In this document: positions 16,142 to 23,114 of the stretch, piece after piece
Layout of the letters: each line of letters begins with the position of its first letter
Numbering within the stretch: the first letter of the stretch is position 1
From: Anaerolineales bacterium
GTDB lineage: Bacteria; Chloroflexota; Anaerolineae; Anaerolineales; Villigracilaceae
Direction of reading: 5' to 3'
Assembly (NCBI GenBank): GCA_025056175.1
Contig: JANWWK010000021.1
Location: forward strand, 1-47,165
DNA length: 47,165 nucleotides
Position numbers and translations under genes: made by a program
Notes under the pieces: generated by a model
What the model saw: only the letters and a program-made list of their open reading frames with translations
What the model was told of the DNA's origin: nothing
The model's database searches: none

Positions 16142-16213
16142 GGCGAGGTAGCTCAGCGGCAGAGCAAGCGGCTCATAATCGCTCGGTCGTGGGTTCAAAT
16201 CCCACCCTCGCCA
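16142..16213 (+). tRNA. tRNA with CAT anticodon (Ile2-k2C or elongator Met)
   Basis: Full cloverleaf: acceptor GGCGAGG / CCTCGCC, D stem GCTC/GAGC, anticodon stem AGCGG/TCGCT with loop CTCATAA (anticodon CAT), T arm GTGGG-TTCAAAT-CCCAC, discriminator A. CCA is not encoded. G1-C72 is paired and the anticodon stem lacks the three G-C pairs of initiators, so it is not the initiator. The anticodon-arm-plus-variable-loop sequence resembles E. coli tRNA-Ile2, whose C34 is converted to lysidine by TilS, but elongator Met tRNAs also carry CTCATAA loops. Confidence 0.95.
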
Positions 16214-16216
16214 CTC

Positions 16217-16243
16217 TTCCCACTCCTGGAGTGGGAATTTTTT
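16217..16243 (+). terminator. Rho-independent terminator after tRNA
   Basis: Perfect 9-bp stem TTCCCACTC / GAGTGGGAA with loop CTG, followed by six T. It starts 3 nt after the tRNA. Confidence 0.93.
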
Positions 16244-16324
16244 GTCGGTTTCCCGATTGGGACTTGTAGAAGAATCTGCATAAATTATCCTGCGGAACAG
16301 AACAAGCAAAGCCGTAATCAGCAG

Positions 16325-16330
16325 TATAAT
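16325..16330 (+). promoter_or_regulatory. -10 element of the AAA ATPase gene
   Basis: Perfect TATAAT 39 nt before the ATG at 16370. No matching -35 is evident. Confidence 0.4.
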
Positions 16331-16369
16331 TTCTCTATCCTGATTCTCTTCATTTTCCGGCAGGCATTT

Positions 16370-17788
16370 ATGTCGAATTTCCAATCTCGCCCCCCCTCTT
16401 CTGGAGGAAATCTGCCGCCCCGTGTGGGTGTTAGTCCGGCAGCGCCACGCCCGGCGGCTGCCGTGCCTTCGGCTTCTCCATCGCCGTCTTCTGGTTCCGG
16501 TTTCGTTCCGCCGCCGATTTCCCGCCTCGAAGATACTGGCCTTTCTCCTCTCTGGCTGCAAGACCTGGCGCTCAAGATTCTCTACTTTCAGGGGTATCTC
16601 TCTGGCTTCAAAATTGCGGAAGAGATAGCCCTGCCGTTTGCGGGCGTCACTGACCAGATTTTGGAATCGCTTAAGCGTGAGAAACTGGTCGAAGTCAAAT
16701 CGTCTGCGATGGGCGGGCTGGGCGAAGGGTCTTATCAGTATGCGATTACTGGAGCAGGCATCGAACGTGCGCGTGAGGCGTTGGAACGAAGTCAATACGC
16801 CGGGCCGGCACCCGTTCCCATCGAAATTTACAATCAGGCCATCCGCAAGCAGAGCCATCATCGTGTGGTGGTGACTCAGCGCCACATGCGGCAGTTGCTC
16901 TCTCAACTGGTGCTTTCCAACGCCACCTTCGAGCGTCTTGGCCCGGCTCTTAATTCAGGGACTTCGATTTTTCTCTACGGGCCGCCCGGCAACGGGAAAA
17001 CCAGCGTGGCGCGTGCGTTTGGCAATCTTATCCTTCAGCAAGATATGTATATCCCCTATGCGCTGTATGTGGATGGGCAGGTCATCAAACTGTATGACTC
17101 GGTCAACCACCAGCGCGCAGCAGATGATGATACGACCGCTGCCGGTACAGGGTCGCTGCGTTCCGGCCAGAAACGTGACCCGCGCTGGGTTCACATTCGG
17201 CGTCCCTTCATCGTAGTTGGCGGGGAATTGACGATGGCTGGCCTGGATTTGGTCTTCGATGACACGCACAAATACTATGAAGCCCCCTTTCAGGTCAAGG
17301 CGAATGGCGGCATTTTTCTGATTGATGACTTTGGTCGTCAGCAAGTGCGTCCGCGTGACTTGCTCAACCGGTGGATTGTCCCGCTCGAAAACCGGGTAGA
17401 TTATCTCACCCTGCACACCGGGCGTAAAATCGAAGTGCCGTTCGATGTACTGGTAGTCTTTTCCACAAATCTTCCGCCGCGTGACCTGGTGGACGAGGCC
17501 TTCTTGCGTCGTTTGCGCCACAAAATTGAAATTGGTGACCCAAATTTCGAGGAATATCGCCAGATTTTCCAGCGCGTTGCCCAGGCCAAAGGCGTGCAAT
17601 ACAACGACCAGGGATTGGCTTATCTGCTTCAGGAATGGTATATCAAACGCAACCGTAAATTGCGCGCTTCGCACCCCCGCGATTTATGCGACCAGATTCT
17701 CGATATTGCCCGCTATCGCGGTGTGGAACCGACCATGACCAAAGAACTGATTGACCTGGCGGCGCAGTCATATTTTGTCGAGTTATAG
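16370..17788 (+). CDS. AAA family ATPase with Pro/Ser-rich N-terminus
   Basis: 472-residue cytoplasmic ATPase of unassigned function. Residues 1-50 are a low-complexity Pro/Ser/Ala linker. Residues 55-140 look like a winged-helix domain (LKILYFQGYLSGFKIAEEIALPFAGVTDQILESLKREKLVEVK). The AAA core follows with Walker A YGPPGNGKT (203-211), Walker B GGIFLIDDFGRQQ, sensor 1 VVFSTNLPPRDLVDEAF and the arginine-rich LRRLRHKIEIG. A C-terminal helical lid contains ASHPRDLCDQILDIARYRG. Between Walker A and B is an insertion (KLYDSVNHQRAADDDTTAAGTGSLRSGQKRDPRW). It stands alone between the tRNA terminator and a convergent operon. Domain order suggests a nucleic-acid-associated remodelling ATPase, but that is only a guess. 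Confidence 0.82.
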   Translation: MSNFQSRPPSSGGNLPPRVGVSPAAPRPAAAVPSASPSPSSGSGFVPPPISRLEDTGLSPLWLQDLALKILYFQGYLSGFKIAEEIALPFAGVTDQILESLKREKLVEVKSSAMGGLGEGSYQYAITGAGIERAREALERSQYAGPAPVPIEIYNQAIRKQSHHRVVVTQRHMRQLLSQLVLSNATFERLGPALNSGTSIFLYGPPGNGKTSVARAFGNLILQQDMYIPYALYVDGQVIKLYDSVNHQRAADDDTTAAGTGSLRSGQKRDPRWVHIRRPFIVVGGELTMAGLDLVFDDTHKYYEAPFQVKANGGIFLIDDFGRQQVRPRDLLNRWIVPLENRVDYLTLHTGRKIEVPFDVLVVFSTNLPPRDLVDEAFLRRLRHKIEIGDPNFEEYRQIFQRVAQAKGVQYNDQGLAYLLQEWYIKRNRKLRASHPRDLCDQILDIARYRGVEPTMTKELIDLAAQSYFVEL

Positions 17789-17843
17789 GGTGCTATTCTC
17801 TTTCGCTGGAAATGCAAAGCACGCCAGTGGGCAGGGCAGGCAG

Positions 17844-18287
17844 TTATCTCCCCACAAGGTTTCTGAATAGTTCTTCTACCCTGAGCGCCAGCCGCGTTAG
17901 CGCGCTGGTGCTTTGTTCTTCTCCCAGGTCTCGAATATCCCAGTAAATCACTTCTTGCAAATCTGGAAAGCGCGCGCGGATAAGCGGCTCATGTTCGGGA
18001 CGGTTTAGGGCAACGATACGCGCGAACTCTCGCCACTCGCCCGGTTGTAACCCGCGCGGCCAGCGCACCGAAGAAGCCTGTGCTCCGCGTTTTTGTAATT
18101 CCCGAATCGCTTCCGGCGACATGGGCCCAGGGTTACGCCAGAGCAGGGGCTCCTCCGCGAGTCCGCGCGATTCGGCTGACCAATCCAATCCCTGCATCTT
18201 GGCCAGGTGATTGAACCAGTCTTCTGCAAAGCGGCTGCGGTAGTAGTTGCCGGTGCATAAAAACAAGACTTTTTGCTGTTCGCGCAT
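17844..18287 (-). CDS. Low-molecular-weight protein-tyrosine-phosphatase/arsenate-reductase-like protein
   Basis: 147-residue LMW-PTP fold. The catalytic loop is CTGNYYRSR (Cys11, Arg17; C-x5-R), right after the first strand VLFLCTGN. The general-acid Asp is probably in YWDIRDLGEEQ, replacing the usual DP motif. Middle segments SPEAIRELQKRGAQASSVRWPRGL fit the family. The two adjacent tyrosines in the P-loop are unusual. The ATG at 18287 overlaps the upstream NERD gene stop by one base (TGATG), with a GTG one codon earlier as an alternative. Function could be phosphotyrosine or related phosphomonoester removal. The substrate is unknown. Confidence 0.82.
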   Translation of the reverse strand: MREQQKVLFLCTGNYYRSRFAEDWFNHLAKMQGLDWSAESRGLAEEPLLWRNPGPMSPEAIRELQKRGAQASSVRWPRGLQPGEWREFARIVALNRPEHEPLIRARFPDLQEVIYWDIRDLGEEQSTSALTRLALRVEELFRNLVGR

Positions 18288-19273
18288 CACTTCATCATCT
18301 CCGCAATGTGCGCTATCTGCTCGGGGCGCAGGCTTTCATCCGTGAACCAGGTGATATATCGGACTATCTCGCCGGGCGGCAAAATCTTGACGTAAGGCGC
18401 ATGGGGGCTTTCGGGCGCATGGCCGGGACAGGCCAGCACTGCGCGCGCCGTCAGGCCGGGGAAATCGAACTTGAGCAGTTCGTAGCACAGATGCGCAGCG
18501 CGCCGCACCTGCTCTACGGGGTCGGGTTCGCCGGCTTCGGGCTTGCCGCCGCGCCAGACATTGACGGCAAACAGCCCGGCAGGGGTCAGGACCAGGTGGT
18601 CAATTTTGGCATTCCAAAAGGATTTGCCGTCCATCTTCACCGGGCTATCGGTTTCCAGACGGATGCCGTTTAGAATGAGAGCATTCTCCGGCAGACTGCG
18701 CAGATGTTCCAGTAGTTCCAGTTCCAAAAGCGCATCGGTCATCTGGCGGGATTCCAGCACGTTTTGCAGGGTGGTGATTTGGACGTTCAGTTCCTGATAT
18801 TCGCGGGCGGCTTCTGCTTCGATGGCCGCACGCCGCTCGGCCAGCAGACGGTCTTGCTCGGCCAGCAGGCGCTCTACCCGCGAGGTGATTTCGGCGCGCG
18901 CCGCTTCCAGACGCGCCAGTTTTTTTTCCTCGCGTCGGATGCGGTAAAGATTGCGTACCCGCCCGGTGATGCTTCGGTCCAGCCGAAATAATTCCAGATG
19001 CAGTCGTGCCTGGTGGATGTCTTCGTCTAACTCAGCCAGGCGTTCGGCGGGAGCATTGCGGATGTTTTCTTTTTCGGTCAGGATTTCTGCTTCAATGGGC
19101 TGCAATTGCGCACGCGCTTTTTGCGCGGCTTCGGCAGTTTTTTGTGCCAGGCGCGTGCGGCGTTCGGTCAGGAGCGGCGCAATTTCATCCGGCGCTGCAA
19201 CTTGCAGGCCGATTTCTGCCAGGGTATTGACAATCTCTTGCCACGAACCGCTTGTTCCTTCGATGCGCGCCAT
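18287..19273 (-). CDS. Coiled-coil protein with C-terminal NERD-like domain
   Basis: About 328 residues. Residues 35-180 are a long charged coiled coil (ERRTRLAQKTAEAAQKARAQLQ ... EEKKLARLEAARAEITSRVERLLAEQDRLLAERRAA). The C-terminal third reads ENALILNGIRLETDSPVK, FWNAKIDHLVLTPAGLFAVNVWRGG and so on. This matches the NERD nuclease-related fold, with Asp in KIDHLVLTP, although the usual Glu-x-Lys is replaced by VNVW, so catalysis may be lost. ATG 19273 follows GGTGGA; a GTG three codons earlier is possible. It lies in the YwiC-to-phosphatase operon with overlapping or short junctions on the 3' side. Confidence 0.65.
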   Translation of the reverse strand: MARIEGTSGSWQEIVNTLAEIGLQVAAPDEIAPLLTERRTRLAQKTAEAAQKARAQLQPIEAEILTEKENIRNAPAERLAELDEDIHQARLHLELFRLDRSITGRVRNLYRIRREEKKLARLEAARAEITSRVERLLAEQDRLLAERRAAIEAEAAREYQELNVQITTLQNVLESRQMTDALLELELLEHLRSLPENALILNGIRLETDSPVKMDGKSFWNAKIDHLVLTPAGLFAVNVWRGGKPEAGEPDPVEQVRRAAHLCYELLKFDFPGLTARAVLACPGHAPESPHAPYVKILPPGEIVRYITWFTDESLRPEQIAHIAEMMK

Positions 19274-19297
19274 GCTTTCCACCGGTTGTTTGCTTGC

Positions 19298-19636
19298 TTA
19301 CAGCGAAATGACTTTATCCGCTTTGGCTTGCGCTTCGAGAATATCACCCATGCCGCCGACAATACCCACACGCACTTTCTCCGTCAGCCCAAAGTAGTTC
19401 AGGCAGGTTGAGCAGAGAATCAGCCGCACGCCGCGTTCTTGTAGCGCTGTCAGTTGATTCAGGACGGGTGAGCCTTCGACAGCCAGTTTCACGCCATCGG
19501 TGTAGAAGCACAGGGCATTGGGCAGGTTCCCGCTCGACAGAAGAAGTTCCAGGTATTTGGTCATCAGTGTATGCTGGAGCGGGGTATCTGCTTTTCCCAT
19601 GCCGTCATTCGTTATCAGGATGACTGTGTTTTGCAT
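19298..19636 (-). CDS. DsrE-fold protein resembling the YedF C-terminal domain
   Basis: 112-residue protein. The run LPNALCFYTDGVKLAVEGSPVLNQLTALQERGVRLILCSTCLNYFGL is close to the DsrE-like half of YedF, a protein linked to sulfur/selenium trafficking. Two cysteines in ILCSTCLNYFG are the probable sulfur carriers. The TusA-like half of YedF is absent. Its start ATG 19636 overlaps the end of the DUF2007 gene by 32 nt, so the two are translationally coupled. The role is inferred as persulfide or selenium handling. No selD/selA is in the window. Confidence 0.8.
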   Translation of the reverse strand: MQNTVILITNDGMGKADTPLQHTLMTKYLELLLSSGNLPNALCFYTDGVKLAVEGSPVLNQLTALQERGVRLILCSTCLNYFGLTEKVRVGIVGGMGDILEAQAKADKVISL

Positions 19637-19904
19637 CGTTCACCTCCACGTTTTCCGATTCTTGGTTTTCCAGCTCTCCGTTTTCGTAAGCGTCCAGCCA
19701 GGCCTGGGCCTCCGTCAACCGGTCGCTGGGGACGCAGATTTCCACCATCGAAAGCGGCCCGACGCCGACCGGATAACCGAACTGTGCCGCGCCCTCCTGA
19801 AAGAAGACCGCCGGAATGCTTTGCGCTTCCAGCGCCTCTTTGATAATGGCTGCCTCCAGACGGTCATTCACTTCGAGCAGAGTAACCCATTCTCTTTCGG
19901 ACAT
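19605..19904 (-). CDS. DUF2007-type small signalling-like protein
   Basis: 99-residue protein. MSEREWVTLLEVNDRLEAAIIKEALEAQSIPAVFFQEGA, then VEICVPSDRLTEAQAWLDAYE, is the ferredoxin-like DUF2007 pattern (ligand-binding PII-like fold in known members). The last 20 residues are acidic and variable. The start at 19904 has GGAGGT just upstream, inside the end of the YwiC-like gene, only 2 nt away. A longer in-frame start would overlap the YwiC gene by over 100 nt without support. The function is unknown. Confidence 0.75.
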   Translation of the reverse strand: MSEREWVTLLEVNDRLEAAIIKEALEAQSIPAVFFQEGAAQFGYPVGVGPLSMVEICVPSDRLTEAQAWLDAYENGELENQESENVEVNDAKHSHPDNE

Positions 19905-19906
19905 GG

Positions 19907-20722
19907 CTACCTCCAAACGGCAAGAAACAAGACCGTGAATAACGTGCTGACGATGAGTTGCCGCACGCCGATGGCGGTTGGACGCATCCCCACTGCCGGA
20001 TTCAGCGTTCCCCAAACCGTCTCTCCGAATTGTAACAGATAGGGAAGGAAAATGAGCGCAGGGGCCAGGCCTAACCCTGCCAGAGCAACCGATAGCCCCA
20101 GGTTGAAACCAGTATAGGCCAGGGCGCGGCTTCCGGCCTGCAAACGCTCATGCAGTTTTGGCGTCGCTTGCCATTCCCGCTGTGTCAGCCGCAGGTAGGC
20201 ATGGACAATGGAAGCCGCCGATTGAAACCAGGTCAGTATCCACAACACCCAGCCGAGGGGGTCATCGGTGTTTTGTCCAACCCAGAAGGCGGCAGGGGCG
20301 GCAAGGGCCAGAACGCCTGCGGCAACGATTTCCAGCCCGGCCTGGCGGCGTTCCTCACGGCGGCTGACCAGCCAGAGATGCCAGGCAAACACCGGTGCGG
20401 CAGGGATGGCAAGGAGTAAAATTGTCGTGTAGCCATAATATAAGAGAGCGCTGGCGCTCATTAAAAGCAACAGGCCGTAACAGGTCGTCCAGAACCAGGC
20501 AGCAGGGAAGTCGCTTGCCGGGCGGCGGCCAGAGCGAATTTTGACCAGCGTGGTCACTGGTTGACGGATGAGAAAGGCAGCCAGCGCCGCAGTGATGATG
20601 AACAGCGAGGCCGGTCGCAGGCTGCTTCCGGCAAACAGGCCAATCAGCAAGGGGCTGAGCAGAAAGACCCATGCACCATGTTCCTGGGGCAGGGCAATGT
20701 GTCGGCGGAAGAGGCGGTTCAT
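19907..20722 (-). CDS. YwiC-like multi-pass membrane protein
   Basis: 271-residue protein with about eight hydrophobic segments and the family motif LPQEHGAWVFLLSPLLIG near the N-terminus. A cytoplasmic basic stretch VKIRSGRRPASDFPAAWFW and the HLWLVSRREERRQAGLEIVAAG segment match the YwiC family of uncharacterised integral membrane proteins. There is no ribosome binding site before ATG 20722. Instead a TAAAAT -10-like element lies 6 nt upstream on the minus strand, suggesting a leaderless start. It is the first gene of a five-gene minus-strand operon ending with the phosphatase. Confidence 0.8.
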   Translation of the reverse strand: MNRLFRRHIALPQEHGAWVFLLSPLLIGLFAGSSLRPASLFIITAALAAFLIRQPVTTLVKIRSGRRPASDFPAAWFWTTCYGLLLLMSASALLYYGYTTILLLAIPAAPVFAWHLWLVSRREERRQAGLEIVAAGVLALAAPAAFWVGQNTDDPLGWVLWILTWFQSAASIVHAYLRLTQREWQATPKLHERLQAGSRALAYTGFNLGLSVALAGLGLAPALIFLPYLLQFGETVWGTLNPAVGMRPTAIGVRQLIVSTLFTVLFLAVWR

Positions 20723-20728
20723 AGGAAA

Positions 20729-20734
20729 ATTTTA
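20729..20734 (-). promoter_or_regulatory. -10 element for leaderless YwiC-like transcript
   Basis: TAAAAT on the minus strand, followed by 6 nt and ATG (20722). No ribosome binding site is present. The local A/T richness weakens the call. Confidence 0.4.
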
Positions 20735-20829
20735 ATTGGATTTTCTGGCACAGTCGTCATCGAAGAGAAGTTTTTGCAGATTTTCATGAGAATTTTTTGA
20801 GAAAGCGCCGCTGGTTCACTCTGAAATTT

Positions 20830-20835
20830 TATAAT
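20830..20835 (+). promoter_or_regulatory. -10 element for leaderless DUF4491-like transcript
   Basis: Perfect TATAAT followed by 7 nt and ATG (20843), so transcription should start at or within a base of the start codon. No ribosome binding site precedes the ATG. Confidence 0.55.
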
Positions 20836-20842
20836 TGCGGGC

Positions 20843-21280
20843 ATGGGCATCAACTGGACTGGTCTGGTTTCTGCATGTTCGGCCTTTTTTGGCATTTGGC
20901 TGGGGCATGTGGCGGTGCGTTTCTTTGAGGCGCGCCTGACCGACATCCGCCCGGCGATGGCTGTGTGCATTGCTTTGGGGTTGGGGTTATGGGCAGGTGC
21001 ACTTTTTGCGCCTGTTGCCCCGCTTTCGGCGGCGCTTGGCATTTTGGGAGTGACTTTTTTGTGGGATGCGTTCGAGTTTTATCGCCAGGAGCGGCGTGTG
21101 CGGATTGGGCATGCGCCCGCCAATCCGCGCAACCCACGCCATGCTCGCATTCTGGCCGAGTGTCCCGCTGCTACGCCACTCGACCTGCTCGACCGTGACC
21201 CTGTTGGTCGTCCGGTGACGTCCGAAGAAGCGGTGCGCCTGGTTTCTGATGACCGTACGAAGGGGAGGGTGTCTCTGTGA
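20843..21280 (+). CDS. DUF4491-like membrane protein, long paralogue
   Basis: 145 residues: an N-terminal segment NWTGLVSACSAFFGIWLGHVAVRFFEA, a second membrane pair (MAVCIALGLGLWAGALF and LSAALGILGVTFLWDAFEFYRQERRVRIGHAPANPR), then a soluble tail of about 45 residues. The tail carries proline/cysteine residues and ends at a GTGA overlap with the next gene. The LGVLG-x-LW-x-x-E-x-EQE-R-V-K-G-W-x-P-x-NP pattern is typical of DUF4491. The function of this family is unknown. Expression probably comes from a leaderless promoter. Confidence 0.65.
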   Translation: MGINWTGLVSACSAFFGIWLGHVAVRFFEARLTDIRPAMAVCIALGLGLWAGALFAPVAPLSAALGILGVTFLWDAFEFYRQERRVRIGHAPANPRNPRHARILAECPAATPLDLLDRDPVGRPVTSEEAVRLVSDDRTKGRVSL

Positions 21281-21609
21281 ACTTTTTCGGCATTTCTCTC
21301 GGCATCGTCACACTTTTGATTATCGGACTTGGCTTTGCGTGGGTCATTCGCGGTGAACGCTACTTCGGCTACCTGTGGTGGCCGTATGTGTTGGGGCTGG
21401 GCCTGGTGTTGATTGTTGCTTCGCTCTTTCTCTCGAACGATTGGGCTTCGGGGGTGGTTGGTGCGCTGGGGGCTTCGTTTGTGTGGGGTGCGACCGAACT
21501 CAAAGAACAGGCTGTCCGCGCTGAGTTGGGCTGGTTCCCGTTTCGCAAGCAGAAAATTCATCCGCCAGGGGCTGCCGTGATTCGGAAGTGGCGCGCCCCG
21601 CATCTCTAG
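21277..21609 (+). CDS. DUF4491-family membrane protein
   Basis: 110 residues starting at GTG 21277, overlapping the previous stop by 4 nt (GTGA). Segments NFFGISLGIVTLLIIGLGFAWVIRGERYFG, PYVLGLGLVLIVASLF and GVVGALGASFVWGATELKEQAVRAELGWFPF match DUF4491. Together with the upstream paralogue it forms a tandem pair of three-helix proteins, plausibly a heteromeric complex. There is no assigned role. Its stop is only 12 nt from the convergent kynureninase stop. Confidence 0.75.
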   Translation: MNFFGISLGIVTLLIIGLGFAWVIRGERYFGYLWWPYVLGLGLVLIVASLFLSNDWASGVVGALGASFVWGATELKEQAVRAELGWFPFRKQKIHPPGAAVIRKWRAPHL

Positions 21610-21621
21610 CCGGGGCAGCCA

Positions 21622-22923
21622 TCAGGTCACCGATGCTCTGGTTTCAGAATAGGTCTGCCAGCGTGCTTCGTTCATCACGCGCTGAAGGCGTTGAATGGTT
21701 TCCCACACATCCAAAAAACGGGTGTAGAGCGGTGCCAGGCCAAAGCGGATGGTATCTGGCGCGCGGAAATCTGGCAAGACGTTCATGTTTTCGATGAGCG
21801 CACGGTTGATGCGGTATCCTGCCGGGTGGCGCAAACTGATGTGGCTGCCGCGCCGGGCCGGGTTGCGCGGAGAGCCGGGTGTGAATCCCTGTCCGGTGAG
21901 GGTTTGCTCGGCCAGGCACAGGAAGTATTCCGTCAGGGCAACCGATTTCTGGCGGATGGCGGTGATGCCGGCTTCCAGAACGATTTCAACGCCTGTTTCT
22001 ACGCCAGCCAGCGAGAGTATCGGCGGGGTTCCAGCCAGGAAGCGGGCAATGCCGGGTGCAGGTGTATATTCGAGCTCGAAATCGAAGGGCTGGTTTTGCC
22101 CAAACCAGCCCCAGATGGGCGAGCAGGTCTGTTCCTGAAGCCGCCGGTTGACGTAGAGAAATGCTGGCGACCCTGGTCCACCGTTCAGATATTTGTAAGT
22201 GCAGCCGATGGCAAAATCTACCTCCCACGCATCGAGTTCAATCGGGATGACTCCGGCGGAGTGACTCAAATCCCACAGCACCAGCGCGCCTTTTGCGTGT
22301 GCCTGTCGGGTGATTTCGGCCATATCGTAGAGATATCCGCTTTTGAAGGCGACGTGCGAAAGCGTTACCAGTGCGGTCTGCTCATCTATCAATGCTGAGA
22401 GAGCAGATGGCAGGGCAGATGGCTGTTCTTCGCTCTGCAACTCTGTTTCGATGAGCGACTGGGCGTCGAACACCCGGATTTCCAGTGGCGGGGTGTGGGA
22501 GGCCGCAATGCCCTGCAAAATGTAAATATCGGAGGGAAAGTTCAGGTTGTCGGTAACGATGTTACGACGTTCGGGGTTTATCTGCAGAGCCGCATGCACC
22601 AGTTTGTAGAGATTGACGGAAGTCGAGTCTGAGACGATGACCTGGCCGGCGTCTGCGCCGAGCAATTTGCCAATTTTGTCACCGATACGCGCGGGGGCGG
22701 TGTACCAGCCCTGATTCCAGCCACGAATCAGGCTTTGTCCCCATTCGTCTTTAATCGTCTGGTGCAAGCGGGCGGCCGTTCGGCGTGGCAGACGACCCAG
22801 TGAGTTGCCATCCATGTAGCAAAGCGCAGGGTCAGGGGATTCGAATTCTGTGTGGAAATGCGCCAATGGGTCGGCGGCATCGAGGGAGAGGGCAAAATCA
22901 CGGGAGGTCGAAATGTTTTTCAT
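21622..22923 (-). CDS. kynU: Kynureninase
   Basis: PLP enzyme that cleaves kynurenine or 3-hydroxykynurenine to anthranilate or hydroxyanthranilate plus alanine. The 433-residue protein shows YMDGNSLGRLP near the start, DSTSVNLYKLVHAAL, the FPSDIYILQG segment, WDLSHSAGVIPIELD, and the PLP lysine in DFAIGCTYKYLNGGPGSPAF, all diagnostic for the family. The end includes FRAPDTIRFGLAPLYTRF. ATG 22923 has AGGA upstream; the longer frame start at 22965 lacks support. No tryptophan dioxygenase or kynurenine formamidase is in the window, so it may serve tryptophan breakdown or NAD/anthranilate supply with genes elsewhere. Confidence 0.92.
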   Translation of the reverse strand: MKNISTSRDFALSLDAADPLAHFHTEFESPDPALCYMDGNSLGRLPRRTAARLHQTIKDEWGQSLIRGWNQGWYTAPARIGDKIGKLLGADAGQVIVSDSTSVNLYKLVHAALQINPERRNIVTDNLNFPSDIYILQGIAASHTPPLEIRVFDAQSLIETELQSEEQPSALPSALSALIDEQTALVTLSHVAFKSGYLYDMAEITRQAHAKGALVLWDLSHSAGVIPIELDAWEVDFAIGCTYKYLNGGPGSPAFLYVNRRLQEQTCSPIWGWFGQNQPFDFELEYTPAPGIARFLAGTPPILSLAGVETGVEIVLEAGITAIRQKSVALTEYFLCLAEQTLTGQGFTPGSPRNPARRGSHISLRHPAGYRINRALIENMNVLPDFRAPDTIRFGLAPLYTRFLDVWETIQRLQRVMNEARWQTYSETRASVT

Positions 22924-23101
22924 GCTTCCTGAGCGCAGGGGGGAGAAGGATGCCCGACTTTGCAAGACGGGATTGGGCGTTATTCACAGGAAGGAGGATA
23001 AAGCAAAGGCTTCAACCGGTCAAGCCATTCTCCGTGTGCTGGCTGCTCTCGTCGTTTGCGGTTGCTCCGCATTTGAAATTCTCGCTTTGGCGCGGATTGT
23101 T

Positions 23102-23107
23102 TATAAT
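23102..23107 (+). promoter_or_regulatory. -10 element for leaderless cyclase transcript
   Basis: Perfect TATAAT, 7 nt, then the ATG at 23115, the same layout as at 20830-20843. No ribosome binding site. Confidence 0.55.
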
Positions 23108-23114
23108 TGTGGCT

